Assembly: GCA_027563935.2 (NCBI GenBank) | Contig: CM050453.2 | Coordinates: forward strand, 62,046,018 to 62,110,017 | Origin: Costus lasius | Taxonomy: Eukaryota > Streptophyta > Magnoliopsida > Zingiberales > Costaceae | Reading direction: 5' to 3' | Length of the DNA stretch: 64,000 nucleotides | Shown here: positions 32,432 through 44,932 of the stretch, piece after piece | Numbering within the stretch: position 1 is the stretch's first letter | Layout: each line of letters opens with the position of its first letter | Made by a program: the position numbers and the translations under genes | The notes under the pieces: generated by a model | Databases searched by the model: none | The model's input: only the letters and a program-made list of their open reading frames with translations | What the model was told of the DNA's origin: nothing

Positions 32432-33754
32432 ATGCGTCGGTATAATCAAAGAGACTTAATCTTTTCTAGAGATGGATATCAAAGACTCACCCTTAGACCT
32501 AATAGTTTCACTACTTTTGTTTGGTGTGAAGACCATAAGATTAGAACTGTTATAGATCATCAAGTTAGCTTTAATGCTGTAACTCTTAGGGTTGCTGAAC
32601 GATTTGGACTCATCTTAAAGAAACACAACCACCCATACTACATAACTTGGGACAATCATGAGTTTATCACTGTAGTTGACCACCAATGTCTAGTTCCTAT
32701 TCAATTAGATGGTATGAAAATCAAAATATGGTGTGATGTTATAGGACTAGATGATTTTGATATCTTAATAGGTGATGAATTCCTTCATTATTTCCAAGCC
32801 TATCATTATAGAGAACCATGGTGTTATAGTATCATATTTAGAGGTTTAGAACATATCATCTACCCTAAGAGCCTAGAGTCAAAGGACTATGATCGTCTTG
32901 ATAAGTTAGGGGAGCAGATTAAACAAATGCATTCAGAGTATAAGAGACAAAAGGAGCAATCCATGCAAACAGAAGATGAAAGTTCAACCCCTTTAGAACT
33001 TGAGCAAACCTTAGAGCCTACATTAGAGATTAACCCATCTCTTGATGAAACCATTGGAATTGAAGAAGCAGGACATGAAGAGCCAATCCTCCAAGTAGAA
33101 CCAATGCCTTCTTCACCTTCAATTTTTGGGCCAATACCTTTACCTTCAATTTTAGGGCCCATACCCACAAGTTTTCAACTTGAACCCAAACCCATAGATC
33201 TTCTAGAACCCAATTTTGAACCTATGTTGAGGCCTTTTGAGATTGACCTGGATCCTAATCCCTTAGTAAAATCACTAGGCTTAGAAAATTTCTCCCAGGA
33301 CCCAATGATGCTTGAATCATGTCTTATAGGTCCTTCTACTCACACCATTAAGCCACCTTTAGGGTCATATCCACTTAAAAGAATTGAAAATAAATTTGCT
33401 TTGTCTACTTTTGAAGTTGTTGACTATATTCATTTCATTATTCCAAACAACTTAGGTGTTAGAATTCCTTTTTACAACTGTACTAATGGATATGGTCGAG
33501 AAAGGGAATTCAATGTAGGTACCCTTGATATGCAGCTTAGATCGTGGACAAGGAACAACAAGACAGGATGTTGTGATGCTAACAACATTTTGAAGATTCA
33601 GATCCTGGAAGAACAACTAGCTCTTGCCTCTCAAGAATTTCTCAACCTACACAAGAACAATTCTTCGGGGAAGAATTATTTTCACCCGAGGAGAAATGAT
33701 GGGGGCAGGGACCACTGGCCAAGAAGATACAAGTGGAGCCTAAGGTTACCGTAG
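32432..33754 (+). CDS. Retropepsin-like protein of element C with shared C-terminal module
   Basis: This is a 440-residue unbroken ORF. Residues 25-150 resemble the gypsy retropepsin fold: RTVIDHQVSFNAVTLRVAERFGL aligns with the usual 'IDSGAT..F....A..LGL' stretch, and FDILIGDEFLHYF near 109-121 aligns with '[10 protein letters not shown]'. The catalytic Asp (D42) is kept, but the following Ser/Thr-Gly is replaced by His-Gln, so normal protease activity is doubtful. From about residue 225 the protein matches the B ORF: Pro-rich PSILGPIPT, a PMMLESCLIGPSTHT segment, YGREREFNVGTLDMQL and EEQLALAS. The last 58 bp lie in the 3' LTR. There is no Gag capsid domain here. It could be a binding or scaffolding protein rather than an enzyme; that is inference. 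Confidence 0.75.
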   Translation: MRRYNQRDLIFSRDGYQRLTLRPNSFTTFVWCEDHKIRTVIDHQVSFNAVTLRVAERFGLILKKHNHPYYITWDNHEFITVVDHQCLVPIQLDGMKIKIWCDVIGLDDFDILIGDEFLHYFQAYHYREPWCYSIIFRGLEHIIYPKSLESKDYDRLDKLGEQIKQMHSEYKRQKEQSMQTEDESSTPLELEQTLEPTLEINPSLDETIGIEEAGHEEPILQVEPMPSSPSIFGPIPLPSILGPIPTSFQLEPKPIDLLEPNFEPMLRPFEIDLDPNPLVKSLGLENFSQDPMMLESCLIGPSTHTIKPPLGSYPLKRIENKFALSTFEVVDYIHFIIPNNLGVRIPFYNCTNGYGREREFNVGTLDMQLRSWTRNNKTGCCDANNILKIQILEEQLALASQEFLNLHKNNSSGKNYFHPRRNDGGRDHWPRRYKWSLRLP

Positions 33755-35625
33755 GTGACATACGAAAGCTTGGAGTCTTGCGAATAAAGCTAGCATGCTC
33801 ACTCTTAAAGCTAGCTCAAAATAATGAGAATAATTACTCAAATGACTTCAAGACATTTCAGCTCAATAAGTTTCCGCAATAAATTCCAAAATGTGACTGC
33901 ATCCACGGTGGAGGAAACAAGCAACACAATAATATTCAGCGAGCAACCAGCAAGTAGGGATTTCATCATACGCACGTCAACGCTTATCTTCATTGCTGCA
34001 AGGATGGAAATTCCAACGTCTCTTGCCAGCCATATTCGCTTAGCTCAAGCTGCTCAACGTCTCTCTGCTGAAGAAGGAAACTACAACGTTCGGCAGCAAC
34101 GTTTCTCCCAGTGTGTTCCTATATGAATCATGTATGAACCTTGTAATCGGTAGATTGTTGTGAAAGAATGGAAATGGTTTCTCTTCCGATGAATCGGATG
34201 TCTCCTTCTTCTCTCTGAGGTGCTTGTCACCTAGTCTTCTCTTCTCCACCTTCTAGGGCTGAGCCGCTCCCTCTTCCTTTCTTCTCTAATCTCTTCTTCT
34301 TCCCCTAATTCTCCTGCGCCGCTGCCAACATCGCACACCCAGCAAACCTGCAGATTGCCGTCATTTTGTGATCTCGCCGGCGGTGATCTAGCCGTCGGAT
34401 CCTCACAAGACTTCAGCCACCACTCTTCCATCCCATGAAGAACCTTCATCCGCCGGCATCCGCCCATCCCTTGCTCTGATCGCCGGAATCGAAATGCCGA
34501 TTTCGATCCCCTGTTTCCGCCCTGCTCGCGACCTAGTTCCGCCCTTCCGCATCGTGCTCCTCCAACAGGCGGCCAATCGACCCCAAACTTCGACCACGTC
34601 CTCGCCTCCTTCATACGAGCTTCCAGTTGTAGCAGGTTCCAAGATTGCGCATCACCGGTCATTTGGCGACGACCTCTGTTCTCTGGCACACTTCCCCTGT
34701 TCCGACAGACCATTTGCTCCTCCGCCTGCACCAGCATCCCATCGCCATCCTCATCCTGATCCACCTCCGTCTCCTAGTGCTCCGATGACATCAACGCCCC
34801 ATTGTCCTCCCTTTGTCTCTAACGTCGCCCACGAGCAACCCATGTTCTGGCGCCGTTGATCGCCTCAAGCCCAGCTTCCAGTTTTCCACTCTGTTCCTGC
34901 TTCCAAATTTCTGGGTTTTGCTTTTGAAACTAATTTGATTACTCTTCTTTTCGCAGGTACTTTAAGAGTTCAGTGCGACAAAATTCTTAACATTTGGCAC
35001 CACACGGAAGCACGCATCTTGATCTATCATCCGGAAAACTTGGTTCAATCCAACAATGCATGGATGATTATGGGAGACAAGGCATATTTTGATATCTGAA
35101 ATAACTTCTACAACGGTTTTATGATCTAATCTGATTAGTGTTTTGTTGCAGGTTTTTAGCATGCTCAAGGAAGCTTCCAACTCTAATCCTTGGATCCAAT
35201 AACAAGATCTCATCCGTCTCTTTCATTTGGATCAGTTGGGACAAATTAAGATTAAACAGACAAACCTGCAAGCCGGTGCAACTTTTGATAAATGATATAT
35301 TTCTGCACTAGTTTTATTCTTTAATCTGAGTAGCTGTTTTGTCCCTGATGTCCTTATTACTTGACAGATCTTCAATCTGCATTTCTTATACGATTTAAAA
35401 GAACTAGTGTTGTTCTATATGCTGGTTTAATTGGTTCAATTTTTGAAACACTGGATCCTCATATAACATATAGCTACTTTTTGTAAATGATTAAAGTTGT
35501 CCTGGAATTCTGATATCTATTTCTGGCTGCATTCTGAATTTTGAAGGTTTTTTTCCTGAAAATACAAAATAAAAAAAAATTAGTTTTAATTAGTAGCATA
35601 AGTCACATGCTTCCTCCCTACATCA
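33697..35625 (+). repeat. 3' LTR of element C
   Basis: It begins tgatgggggcaggg directly after the purine tract gaggagaaa and ends ctacatca before agttg. It is 1929 bp, equal to the 5' LTR, with scattered substitutions. The C ORF stops within it at 33752-33754. Confidence 0.87.
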
Positions 35626-35630
35626 AGTTG

Positions 35631-37541
35631 CCCAGCAACTGGTGCAGGTGGCTCAGGTTCCATCTCAGTGTCTTGTGGTTGCATTTGGACCTTGTCCAAG
35701 TCAAACTTCCTCCCACTGACTTATTTCATGAGAAATTCTTTCTCTAGAAAGATAGCACCCGAGCAACAAAAACTTTGTTCTCGGTGGGAATATAGAAGTA
35801 ATATCCTTAGTTTCCTTAGGATACCCCACAAACACACATTTATCAGATCTGAGTTCTAGCTTGCTAGAATCCTGACGTTTGACATGAGCCTCACATCCCC
35901 AGACATTCTTGAATGGAATCTTGGAGACGTTTGATAAAGGAGAGATTCGGGCGTCTCCCACTCCATACCTTGTACGGAATCATGGAGACACTCTTGAATG
36001 GAACATTATTCAGTATGAGAGAAGCTGTCTCAAGTGCATGACCCCATAATGAAGGTGATAGACGTTGCATGACTCATCATAGATCGAACCATGTCCAACA
36101 AAGTTTGATTTCTCCTCTCAGACACGTCATTCCATTGAGGTGTTCCAGGAGGAGTGAGTTGGGATAGAATCCCACACTCTCTAAGATAGTCAAAGAACTC
36201 ACTGCTCAGGTACTCTCCACCACGATTTGATCGTAGAGTCTTAATAGATCTACCAAGCTAGTTCTCTACTTCATGTCTGAACTCCTTAAATTTCTCAAAG
36301 GATTCGGACTTATGTCTCATCAAATAGACATAACCATATCTACTGAAATCATCAGTAAATGTGATGAAGTAGTTGTACCCTCCTCTAGCTTGTTTACTGA
36401 ATGGCCCACACACATCACTATGTATGAGATCCAATAAACCTCCTACCCTCTCACCAATCTTGGTGAAGGGCACTTTTGTCATCTTCCCTAATAAACAAGG
36501 CTCACAAGTATCAAACACCTCCAAGGAGGTTGAATCTAACAATCCATTTGGAGGGAGTTGTTGAATGTGATTCTTGTTTATATGGGTTAATCGACAATGC
36601 CAATGGTACGCACCAACTAAACCACTCCGTTTGATCCTTTTATGATTTATGTTACAAATAGAGTTATCCATGTCCAAGACATATAATCCATTGCTCAAGG
36701 TACCCTTCCCATAAAACACATTTGCAAATGAAAAAGAACAAGAGTCCTCTTTTATTTCAAATTTAAATCCTTTCCTTGCCAAGCAAGGAATAGATACAAT
36801 GTTTTGGTAAGGGAAGGTACATAGTAGCAATGATCTAATTCTAACTGAAGTCTGGAAGGCAAGGAGAGCATCAAAAGTCCTACGGTAGTAACAGAAACCT
36901 GTGCTCCATTTCCAACTCGTAGGTCAATCTCTCCAGGCCACACTGATCTACTTCTCTTGAGTCCTTGCATATTTGTACAAATATGAGCTCTGCATGCGGT
37001 ATCCAATACCCATGACATAGAAGTAGAAAGGTTGACTTCGGTAACATAAATACCTAAGCCAGAAGACGAAGCCTTGCTTCTCTTCTACCCATTCTGAAGT
37101 TGCACTATTTCAATCATGTGAGTTGGCACTTCACATGAATAGCACCTATTGTTCCTGACCTTTTCCATCTTTATCTCTAATGTTTTAGTTAAGCCTATCG
37201 GCTCAACACATTGAATGTTTACTTTCGGAGGGTTAAGCCCAACCAATTCATCGAAGAGCTGCTTTAGATTATAAATAATCACAGAAGCACTCTTCCAATC
37301 ATATTGCCCTCCTAATTCAGGCGATAAGTTGGTTAGCATCCAATTAGCAACCTCCAAAGTATCTGTCTGATGCATATTAAAAGCATCCTTCTCAGCCGCT
37401 GAGGCCGAGCATGGAAGTGGCTCAGGAATAGGTTGCTCAAGGACATATAGCTTCCTCTCGAGCATGAGGACCATTCTCAAGTTCCAATACCAGTCCATTA
37501 AGTTGGTCCAACCAACTTATCCTTTTCCAGGACATAGATCG
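35631..37541 (-). pseudogene. Element H: integrase, protease and gag remnants
   Basis: This continues H beyond element C. Pieces on the minus strand are the integrase C-terminal part (35701-35961, KCVFVGYPKETK), the integrase core with zinc finger (36258-36830, HSDVCGPFSKQARGGY), protease (36752-37018, VLDTACRAHIC, in another frame) and gag (37085-37498, starting MDWYWNLRMVL). The gag piece is only 137 codons, lacks most of the capsid, and ends in a damaged zinc knuckle (CYSCEVPTHMIEIV). A frameshift separates it from the likely original ATG at about 37541. H cannot encode a working polyprotein. Confidence 0.8.
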
Positions 37542-37958
37542 TAGTAACCATCTGCTATTGTTTGTAGCCATTGATCTACAACAACCAAGAGAGCATATTT
37601 GTACGACTTCGATCATTTAATTTGGACTTGCATTAAATGATCATGGCTCCCACTATTTTAATCGAATTGACAACCCACAAAGTCAATCGGGAAATCTAAG
37701 ATTTCCTAGTGAGATGGGATCCTTGTTCCTCACACGGCCTCGCGTCCCGTGGAGGCGGGATGTACTGCACGAGGTTACGCATGTATCTCAAGGTAGGCAT
37801 GCCTACCAATTGCGACTAGGCAATTCCCATTCTCAAGACAATTCAGGCACTTCATGTCCAACGGAGGCTGGATACAGCATGAAGTCCTAACCTCTTGAGG
37901 CTGCTTCTAGAAACTTTCATCATATGGTCAAACCACATATGGAAGTTCTAGTCAAGTG
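37542..37958 (-). other. Leader of element H, interrupted by F
   Basis: This untranslated leader is related to that of A, D and G: the gtgagatgggatcc segment and the cgcgtccc segment are shared. It contains a perfect 16 bp palindrome ggtaggcatgcctacc at 37792-37807. It breaks off at aagtg (37954-37958), the probable target of element F. The rest of the leader and the 5' LTR are not in the window. Confidence 0.65.
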
Positions 37959-39639
37959 TGAAGGGTCCCCTAAAAGGAGGGGGGGCCGAAACCCTAATAG
38001 GTGGCGCATATAGTTCATTTGCAACGGAAGCAAGGGTTTCAAAGGATCTCATGTGATATTCATATGATCAACTTAAAACGATAGCATAGAGATGCGTTAC
38101 CATGGCCATGAGTAAGGAGGCGGCTTGGAAGAGAAAGAATCAAATGCTTCTTCTCCAAAGGCGACGCACACAAGGTGAAGATGGCTTTCTCCTTGTTGTC
38201 CTTTGTGCTAGCAAAGACCTTCAAGAATCCTAATCGCGTGTAGGAGATGTCGAAGAAGAAGTCTTGCTGGCCGAATATTTTCCTCCTAGCCTCGAGAGGC
38301 CTTCACACGAGAGGAATCAATGGAGAATAATGGGCGAGCAACGTTACTACGTGGGAGCGTTTCCAATTTGGAAACCGACTTCCAAAATTAGTAACTCCTC
38401 AATGTTTCATGTGTTCACCCAAGTGAACCATCGAAACAATCCTTCTCCAATTGAACCAAGCGTTCACTTATGTGAACGGGTTCTATTTATTCGGTCCAAT
38501 TGAATTTGGTTCAAAAACCAAATCAAACCAGCATAGGCTCAGATCCAATCAAACCAAATGGTTCAAGATCTAACCGTTCATCTCTTGATGCTCTTGATCT
38601 CACCGATCTAGCATCAATACTCTCGATCGAAGCTTACAGATCTCAAGCCCTAATCAATCAAACATGATCAGACCAGATCTCACTTACAATCAGAGTTTAA
38701 ACTCCTTTAAACTGAACCAAAACAATTCAGTCCACACGATCTGACTTAAGTAAGCCATATCATCAAATTGTGCGACCCTAAGGGTTTCCTTTAAATGTCG
38801 GTAACGATAACTTACGTTATCACGATCAGTGAGGGGTATCTAGCAACACATCACTGTCTCCCGATATGAAGGAAAGAGTCTTCCAAGACTACACCCAAAC
38901 CACAGCACAAGTGTGAATCCACTTCACGAGGCATACATGTTTCCTTTGCCACTAGATGTTCTTATTGGACAAGCGTGTCAAGCTTGTAACTCCAATATGA
39001 TGAGCATGATTAGATCAGATGATCATAGTCACCTGGGTATGGCCATACACTTTCTCAATCATCTCATTCAGGGGGGCCCCTTTAGAACATCACACTCCAA
39101 TCAAGGAGACGACAATCCTATATCTATTACTAGTGTCCTAACCTGACTCATGATCATTATCCAAGATAGTCTATAACCATTATATTTCAAATGATATTGA
39201 ACTACCTCAAAACAATGACAATCATCATTTAGAAACACAAGTGATCTCAAGTCAGAGGACATGTGCCACTTGTTGCAAACAAGGATTATTCACATTGTGA
39301 CAAGCAATTGAATATCCTAGTAGGGTCTGTCCAGTACATCCAATGTACCCATGAGTCCACATCTTATTCCATGCTCGAAGCATCCTATAAGATTAGAACA
39401 CATATTAGTCTCAATCATATCAAGGCTGTCTCATGTTCACCAAGATATCTCGACTAAGGACATTACAGCATGTCAGCCAAGCTGAACAGCATTGAGACAT
39501 TATTCAGAAGCACACTTATTGCGGCAGACAATGTAACAAACTGAATAACAACCATTGCCTTTATAAACATAAGAGTTTATACATGATACTAAAAGAATCC
39601 CAAGGCCTCAAACATTAGCCTTAAGGGCATACCCCAACA
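37959..39639 (-). repeat. 3' LTR of Copia element F
   Basis: This 1681 bp LTR runs from tgaagggtcccc to ccccaaca, followed by the reversed polypurine tract. It belongs to the A/D/G family. Its left end resembles that of G more than that of the LTR at 53656. The matching 5' LTR is not seen in the window. Confidence 0.85.
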
Positions 39640-41433
39640 ATCTCCCACTTGCACTTAATCTAATGGTTGAGAAATCTCAAACCCATGTTATTACAGTGCT
39701 TCTCATGCTTCTGCTGCGCCAGAGGCTTGGTAAGCGGGTCAGCCAGATTGTCATCTGTATGAACCTTGCAGATTTTGATCTCACCATGATCAATGATCTC
39801 TCGGATCAAGTGAAACCGTCTCTGTATGTGCTTGGACTTCTGGTGCGACCGTGGTTCCTTTGCTTGTGCGATTGCTCCAGTGTTATCACAGAAGATAACC
39901 AAAGGATCTGCACTCGAAGGAACAACACCAAGTTCCTGAACGAACTTGCGAATCTACACTGCCTCCTTAGATGCTTTTGAGGCTGCAACATACTCGGCTT
40001 CTGTTGTGGAATCAGCAACGATAGACTGTTTGAAACTTTTCCATACCACAGCTCCTCCATTCAAGCTAAAAACATAGCCTGATTGCGATCGGAAATCATC
40101 CTGGTCAGATTGGAACGAAGCGTCAGTATATCCTTCAATACTGAGTTCTTCCTGACCTCCATATATCAAGAACATATCTTTGGTCCTCCGAAGATATTTC
40201 AAAATGTTCTTGACCGCAATCCAGTGCGCCTGACCTGGATTACTTTGGAATCGACTGGTCACGCTTAACCCGTAAGCGACGTCTGGGCGAGTACATAACA
40301 TCGCATACATAATGGACCCAATAGCCGAAGCATAAGGCGTATTGTCCATTTCATCTTTCTCAGTCTGTGTTTGTGGACACTGACTCTTTGAAAGATTCAG
40401 ACCATGTCTGACTGGAAGATATCCTCTTTTAGAATTCTCTAAATGGAATCTCTCCAGGACTTTATCGATGTAAGTACTTTGGCACAGCCCGAGAAGCCTC
40501 TTAGATCTATCTCTGTAGATCTTCACACCTAATACATAGGCTGCTTCTCCTAGATCTTTCATCTGGAAACATTTTCTTAACCATGCTTTAACAGCATGCA
40601 GTTCAGGAATTTCATTTCCAATGATTAAGATATCATCGACGTAGAGGACTAGGAAAGTAATCACGCTCCCACTAAACCTCTTATATACACACGGGTCGTC
40701 TTCATTCTTGATGAAACCAAATTCACATATTGATTCATCAAAACGAATATTCCAGCTTCTAGATGCTTGCTTAAGTCCATAAATGGACTTCTTTAACTTG
40801 CATATTTTATGACGATCTGATGGATTAGTGAAACCTTCAGGTTGTGTCATATACACATCCTCATCCAGTTTTCCATTAAGGAAAGCGGTCTTCACATCCA
40901 TTTGCCAGATCTCATAATCGTAATATGCTGCTATCGCAAGAATAATCTGAATTGACTTGAACATGGCTACAGGAGAGAAAGTTTCATCATAATCTATCCC
41001 GTAGATTTGCTTGAAACCTTTCGCAACTAGCCTGCCTTTATAGGTAACTACGTTACCATCCATGTCAATCTTCTTCTTGAAGATCCATTTACAGCCTATA
41101 GGGATTACTCCCGGAGGCAGATCAACCAAATCCCAGACTTGATTATCTGACATGGAGTCCATCTCGGCTCGCATAGCTTCAAGCCATCTAGCTGACTCCG
41201 GTCCACTGACCGCATCCGCATAAGTGAGGGGTTCATCATGATCAATGATGTAGACTCCGTCATAGCGCTCAGGCTGTCGACGGATCCTTCCCGATCTACG
41301 CGGTTCCCGTGATATCTGAGCCTCATGTTATTCAATAACCTGTTCTACTGGCTCAGGCTCATTCAACTGTGCTTGACTACTTTGTCCTTCCTCTGGATTC
41401 TCATCCAGCTTTATTTCTCTCCCACTAGCTTCT
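39640..41433 (-). pseudogene. Element F pol: reverse transcriptase and RNase H, with stops
   Basis: This minus-strand half of a Copia polyprotein is close to D. RT with YVDD and RNase H are readable at 39954-41174 and the last 80 codons at 39660-39902. Two in-frame stops break it: TAA at 41328-41330 (relatives have CAA) and TAG at 39954-39956 (relatives have TGG). Both are single transitions and the frame is otherwise kept. At 41429-41433 (cttct) it is interrupted by element E, and the upstream half continues at 52393. Confidence 0.87.
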
Positions 41434-44400
41434 TGTAACATCCCTCAGAACACACCCCACACGCATACAAGTAAAATACGGGGTTTCAAAAATTTTTTTA
41501 CTCTTCCATTAAAACACAAGAAGAAAGCGGCATCGAAGGACATTACTACGGAACAGAAAACCGCACAGAACTGAATAGGATCAATTACTAGGAAATAGAA
41601 ATCCGGAAATCCAGAAAAAAATCCGGCAGCAAGTATTCTAAACTACTGCTGCACAGACACACATATCTTGTAACAACAACAAACGTCCACACTACACATA
41701 TGTGGAATTTCAGAAATATACAGAACTGATTATTCAGATACTAAAATAAACAACACAAATTCGGTTACACATCTCAAATCGGACATTTCAAAATAAGAAC
41801 CAATTCAATAAAAGAATCCAAGACTTGTATCCAATAATTTAAACGAAACAACTATAATATAATATCCTGAAAACAGGCATAAGCCCTCAGGAGATAAAAC
41901 ATGTCATATAGGTCATAATAAATTAGGCACGCAGGCCTGATAAATCTTTAGAAGACTATTCTTAGAAATGACATCAAACATTAGCGTCATATTAGCTGTA
42001 GCAATTATTGTCTTGATGTCTCACCTGAAAACATTTAAACAACGGAGGTGAGCTAAAAAGCTCAGTGAGTAAAAGACACTAAAAGTCATCCATAGTACAC
42101 ATCAAAAATATCATACTTAAGTTGAAATTCTTTTTATTTAACAGATAAAATAAATCAACTTAACATGCATGCTCATATCAGAAACAAACACAATCAAATA
42201 CAGATACTTGTAACAATAGGCATCAAACAGGTAGGATATGAATATACCAACCCATACCAACTATCCACACCGCCTAATACATCTAAATACAGATCGAAAC
42301 AGAACTACAGAAATCAGAACTGACAGACAGAAAATCAGAATTTTCAGAGTCCAAACGGATAGTCTACATCGGAAACAGAAAGGCCACAGAAGGCCTGATG
42401 ACCACAGAAGGTCTGACCCCACCTCTGCCGAGGACGAGACAATGCATGCATATCAGAAACAGAATGGTAAAGGAGATATCAGTGGGTGGCCCCCGTCTTG
42501 TCAGGACGTGGCACTCTGGTCTCCAATACCCAGAACAGAATGGTAGAGGAGGTATCAGTGGGTGGCCCCCGTCTTGTTAGGACGTGGCACTCTGGCCTCC
42601 AAAACCCAGAACTGAATGGTAGAGGAGGTATCAGTGGGTGGCCCCCGTCTTGTTAGGACGTGGCACTCTGGCCTCCAAAACCCAGAACTGAATGGTAGAG
42701 GAGGTATCAGTGGGTGGCCCCCGTCTTGTTAGGACGTGGCACTCTGGCCTCCAAAACCCAGAACTGAATGGTAGAGGAGGTATCAGTGGGTGGCCCCCGT
42801 CTTGTTAGGACGTGGCACTCTGGCCTCCAAAACCCAGAACTGAATGGTAGAGGAGGTATCAGTGGGTGGCCCCCGTCTTGTTAGGACGTGGCACTCTGGC
42901 CTCCAATACCCAGAACAGAAATAGTGTCTCAAGGGTCGTAGTAGACTATCAGCACCATTACAGCGCCACAGAAGGAGGGTAAGGACACGGAAGAGTGCTA
43001 CACTAGGGCATAATTTTACAGAACAGATTATACTGAAACAGAGAAGTAGGATCAACCACTACTTAATTCTTACATTATGCCCAAAGTCTAACAAACCAGA
43101 AAATGACACACCCCAATATCCAGTCCTTAAACACAGAACAGAAATTATATGAGTGAATTCCTTACAACTAACCTTAATTCATGTCAAACCATTCTATGTT
43201 CTCACAAATGTTTTAACACATTCAAGGTTTTCAGAAACTTCACAACATATAAACAGAACAGGAAATATCCACATAACAAACAATTAAATACAGAACAGAA
43301 ATTATTCATATAACAAACATTTAAATACAGAACAGAAATTATTCATGAAATAATCTCCTCAAAATTCCTAAAACCGTGAGCTATAAAATTACTGTAAGGG
43401 GCGCCACTTTCAGAACCTTAACAGAACGTACAAATTTCATGTAATTAATTTCAGTCCCCCACTACAGATAATTTTAATTACACGTTTGTGAAGAAAATTG
43501 ACAAAAGCCCCAAAATTGGCTCGAACTATATTTTCGAAAATTCCTAAGTTCTTAGTTAAATCCCCAATTTTGTTTTCTCTAAAATTTCTCATCAAACAAA
43601 TAAATTTTAGAAGAACTACAGACCACAATTTAAGAGGTTAAACCATACAATGTAAATTTTTCTCACAAAGGAATATTCGTCTAACCAAAACATAGCAGAT
43701 TTATATTGTCAGTTTGCAAAATATATTTTTAGTCCAATTTCGAACCAAAGCTGGTCAATATTGTATTCAAAATGAAGCTCTCTGAATCTAGTTTCCAATA
43801 AAACTGGTTTCACAAGATTTCGAATTTTAGACAGGAAGATATAAGGGTTCGAACATAAGAAGGTCAGAATTTCAGATTTCAAGAAAACAGATTCATATAT
43901 CAGACTTGCGACATTTATTTCAGATCCAATAACTAATCGAAAATAGGCGTTATGGGAGTCAAAATAAAGCTCTTCGAGCCTACGGTCTAATAAAACTGAT
44001 TTGACAAGATTTCGAGCTATACCTAGGGAGATATGATGGTTCGAACACATAAAGGTCGAAATCCAGATTTCCAGAAAACTGATTTTGTACAGCTAGATTG
44101 CAATACAGATTGAAATACAAATACAGCTCGGATATGGTCGATATCAGATTCAAATTAAAGCCGAATGTATCTAGTTTCATACAAAATTTATTTCGTGCGA
44201 TTTGGATCTATAGACCATGAGATATTGGGGTTATAGTACACAAAGGTCAGATTAACGAATGCAGATTTCAGCAGAACAGGATTTTAAAACCCTATAATTA
44301 TTTGAATTCAACCCCATACGAATAATCATGGCAAATAACGAATTTTAATTCGGATTAGACTCCTTAGGATCGAATTACTCACCAGAAAAATCGCCCACAG

Positions 44401-44903
44401 AGAAAACGCCAAAACAGGGGATCAGGGGTCTCCAGAAAGTTCGTCCACCACCAGTCTGCCACCACCAGCGTCAGAAATTTTGCAGGAGCGCCAAGCACAG
44501 TGAGGGGCGACAACACAAGCGGCTAGGGCAAGAAACAAACCAAAAATCGTGAGGGAGAGGAGCTCTCACGAATTTTCCCCCTTTTTTTATTTTTTTTCCA
44601 CCCCAAACGGATCCAAGATCCAATAACCCAATTAACTTAAGTGGAAATCGGCTTTAATGGGCTTACCTGGGCTTAACCACCATGCGCCACTCCAATAACA
44701 CAGAAATATGCGCCACCATGGTGGAAGAATTCCAGGAGCAAATAGTCAAGGTTGAGGGTTCGAAGCCCCAACGAAAATAATTATTTTTGCCCTGTAGGAA
44801 AAAGTCTTACAATTAGGCAAAAATCCCAAAATTTTAACCGATAAAAATACAGAAACTGAATTTCTAACCTTAAATCATAATTCAGAAAATCAAGGGCGTT
44901 ACA
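41434..44903 (-). repeat. 3' LTR of element E
   Basis: This 3470 bp LTR begins tgtaacatccctcag on the plus strand and ends gggcgttaca. It contains a six-copy 76 bp tandem repeat. Short open frames inside it (for example 42238-42546) are repeat-derived. Confidence 0.92.
42462..42917. repeat. 76 bp tandem repeat, six units, in E 3' LTR
   Basis: Units start gaatggta at 42462, 42538, 42614, 42690, 42766 and 42842. The first and last units are slightly different, and the inner four are nearly identical. They share the segment gtgggtggcccccgtcttgt. The unit is about 55% GC. The array has no spacers, so it is not a CRISPR. Confidence 0.92.
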
Positions 44904-44916
44904 TCCTCCCCCCCTT
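44904..44916 (-). other. Polypurine tract of element E
   Basis: On the minus strand a run of A and G with seven consecutive G sits directly before the 3' LTR. It would prime plus-strand DNA synthesis. Confidence 0.8.
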
Positions 44917-44932
44917 ATAGAGCTTTAGTCCT

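Larger units (their letters stand above)
30113..35625 (+). mobile_element. Element C: short gypsy-like element with pseudo-protease ORF
   Basis: C has two 1929 bp LTRs (TGATGGGG to CTACATCA) with target duplication agttg at 30108-30112 and 35626-35630. The internal region is only 1655 bp and holds a single ORF. LTR termini, primer site and leader start match element B, so B and C are members of one family. No reverse transcriptase or integrase is encoded. LTR-LTR differences are more numerous than in B by eye, so C is probably the older insertion. It splits the reverse transcriptase region of H. Confidence 0.88.

Noticed and set aside
42462..42917. Regular 76 bp repeats resembling a CRISPR array
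   Set aside because: Units are directly adjacent with no unique spacers, and they lie in a plant-type LTR.
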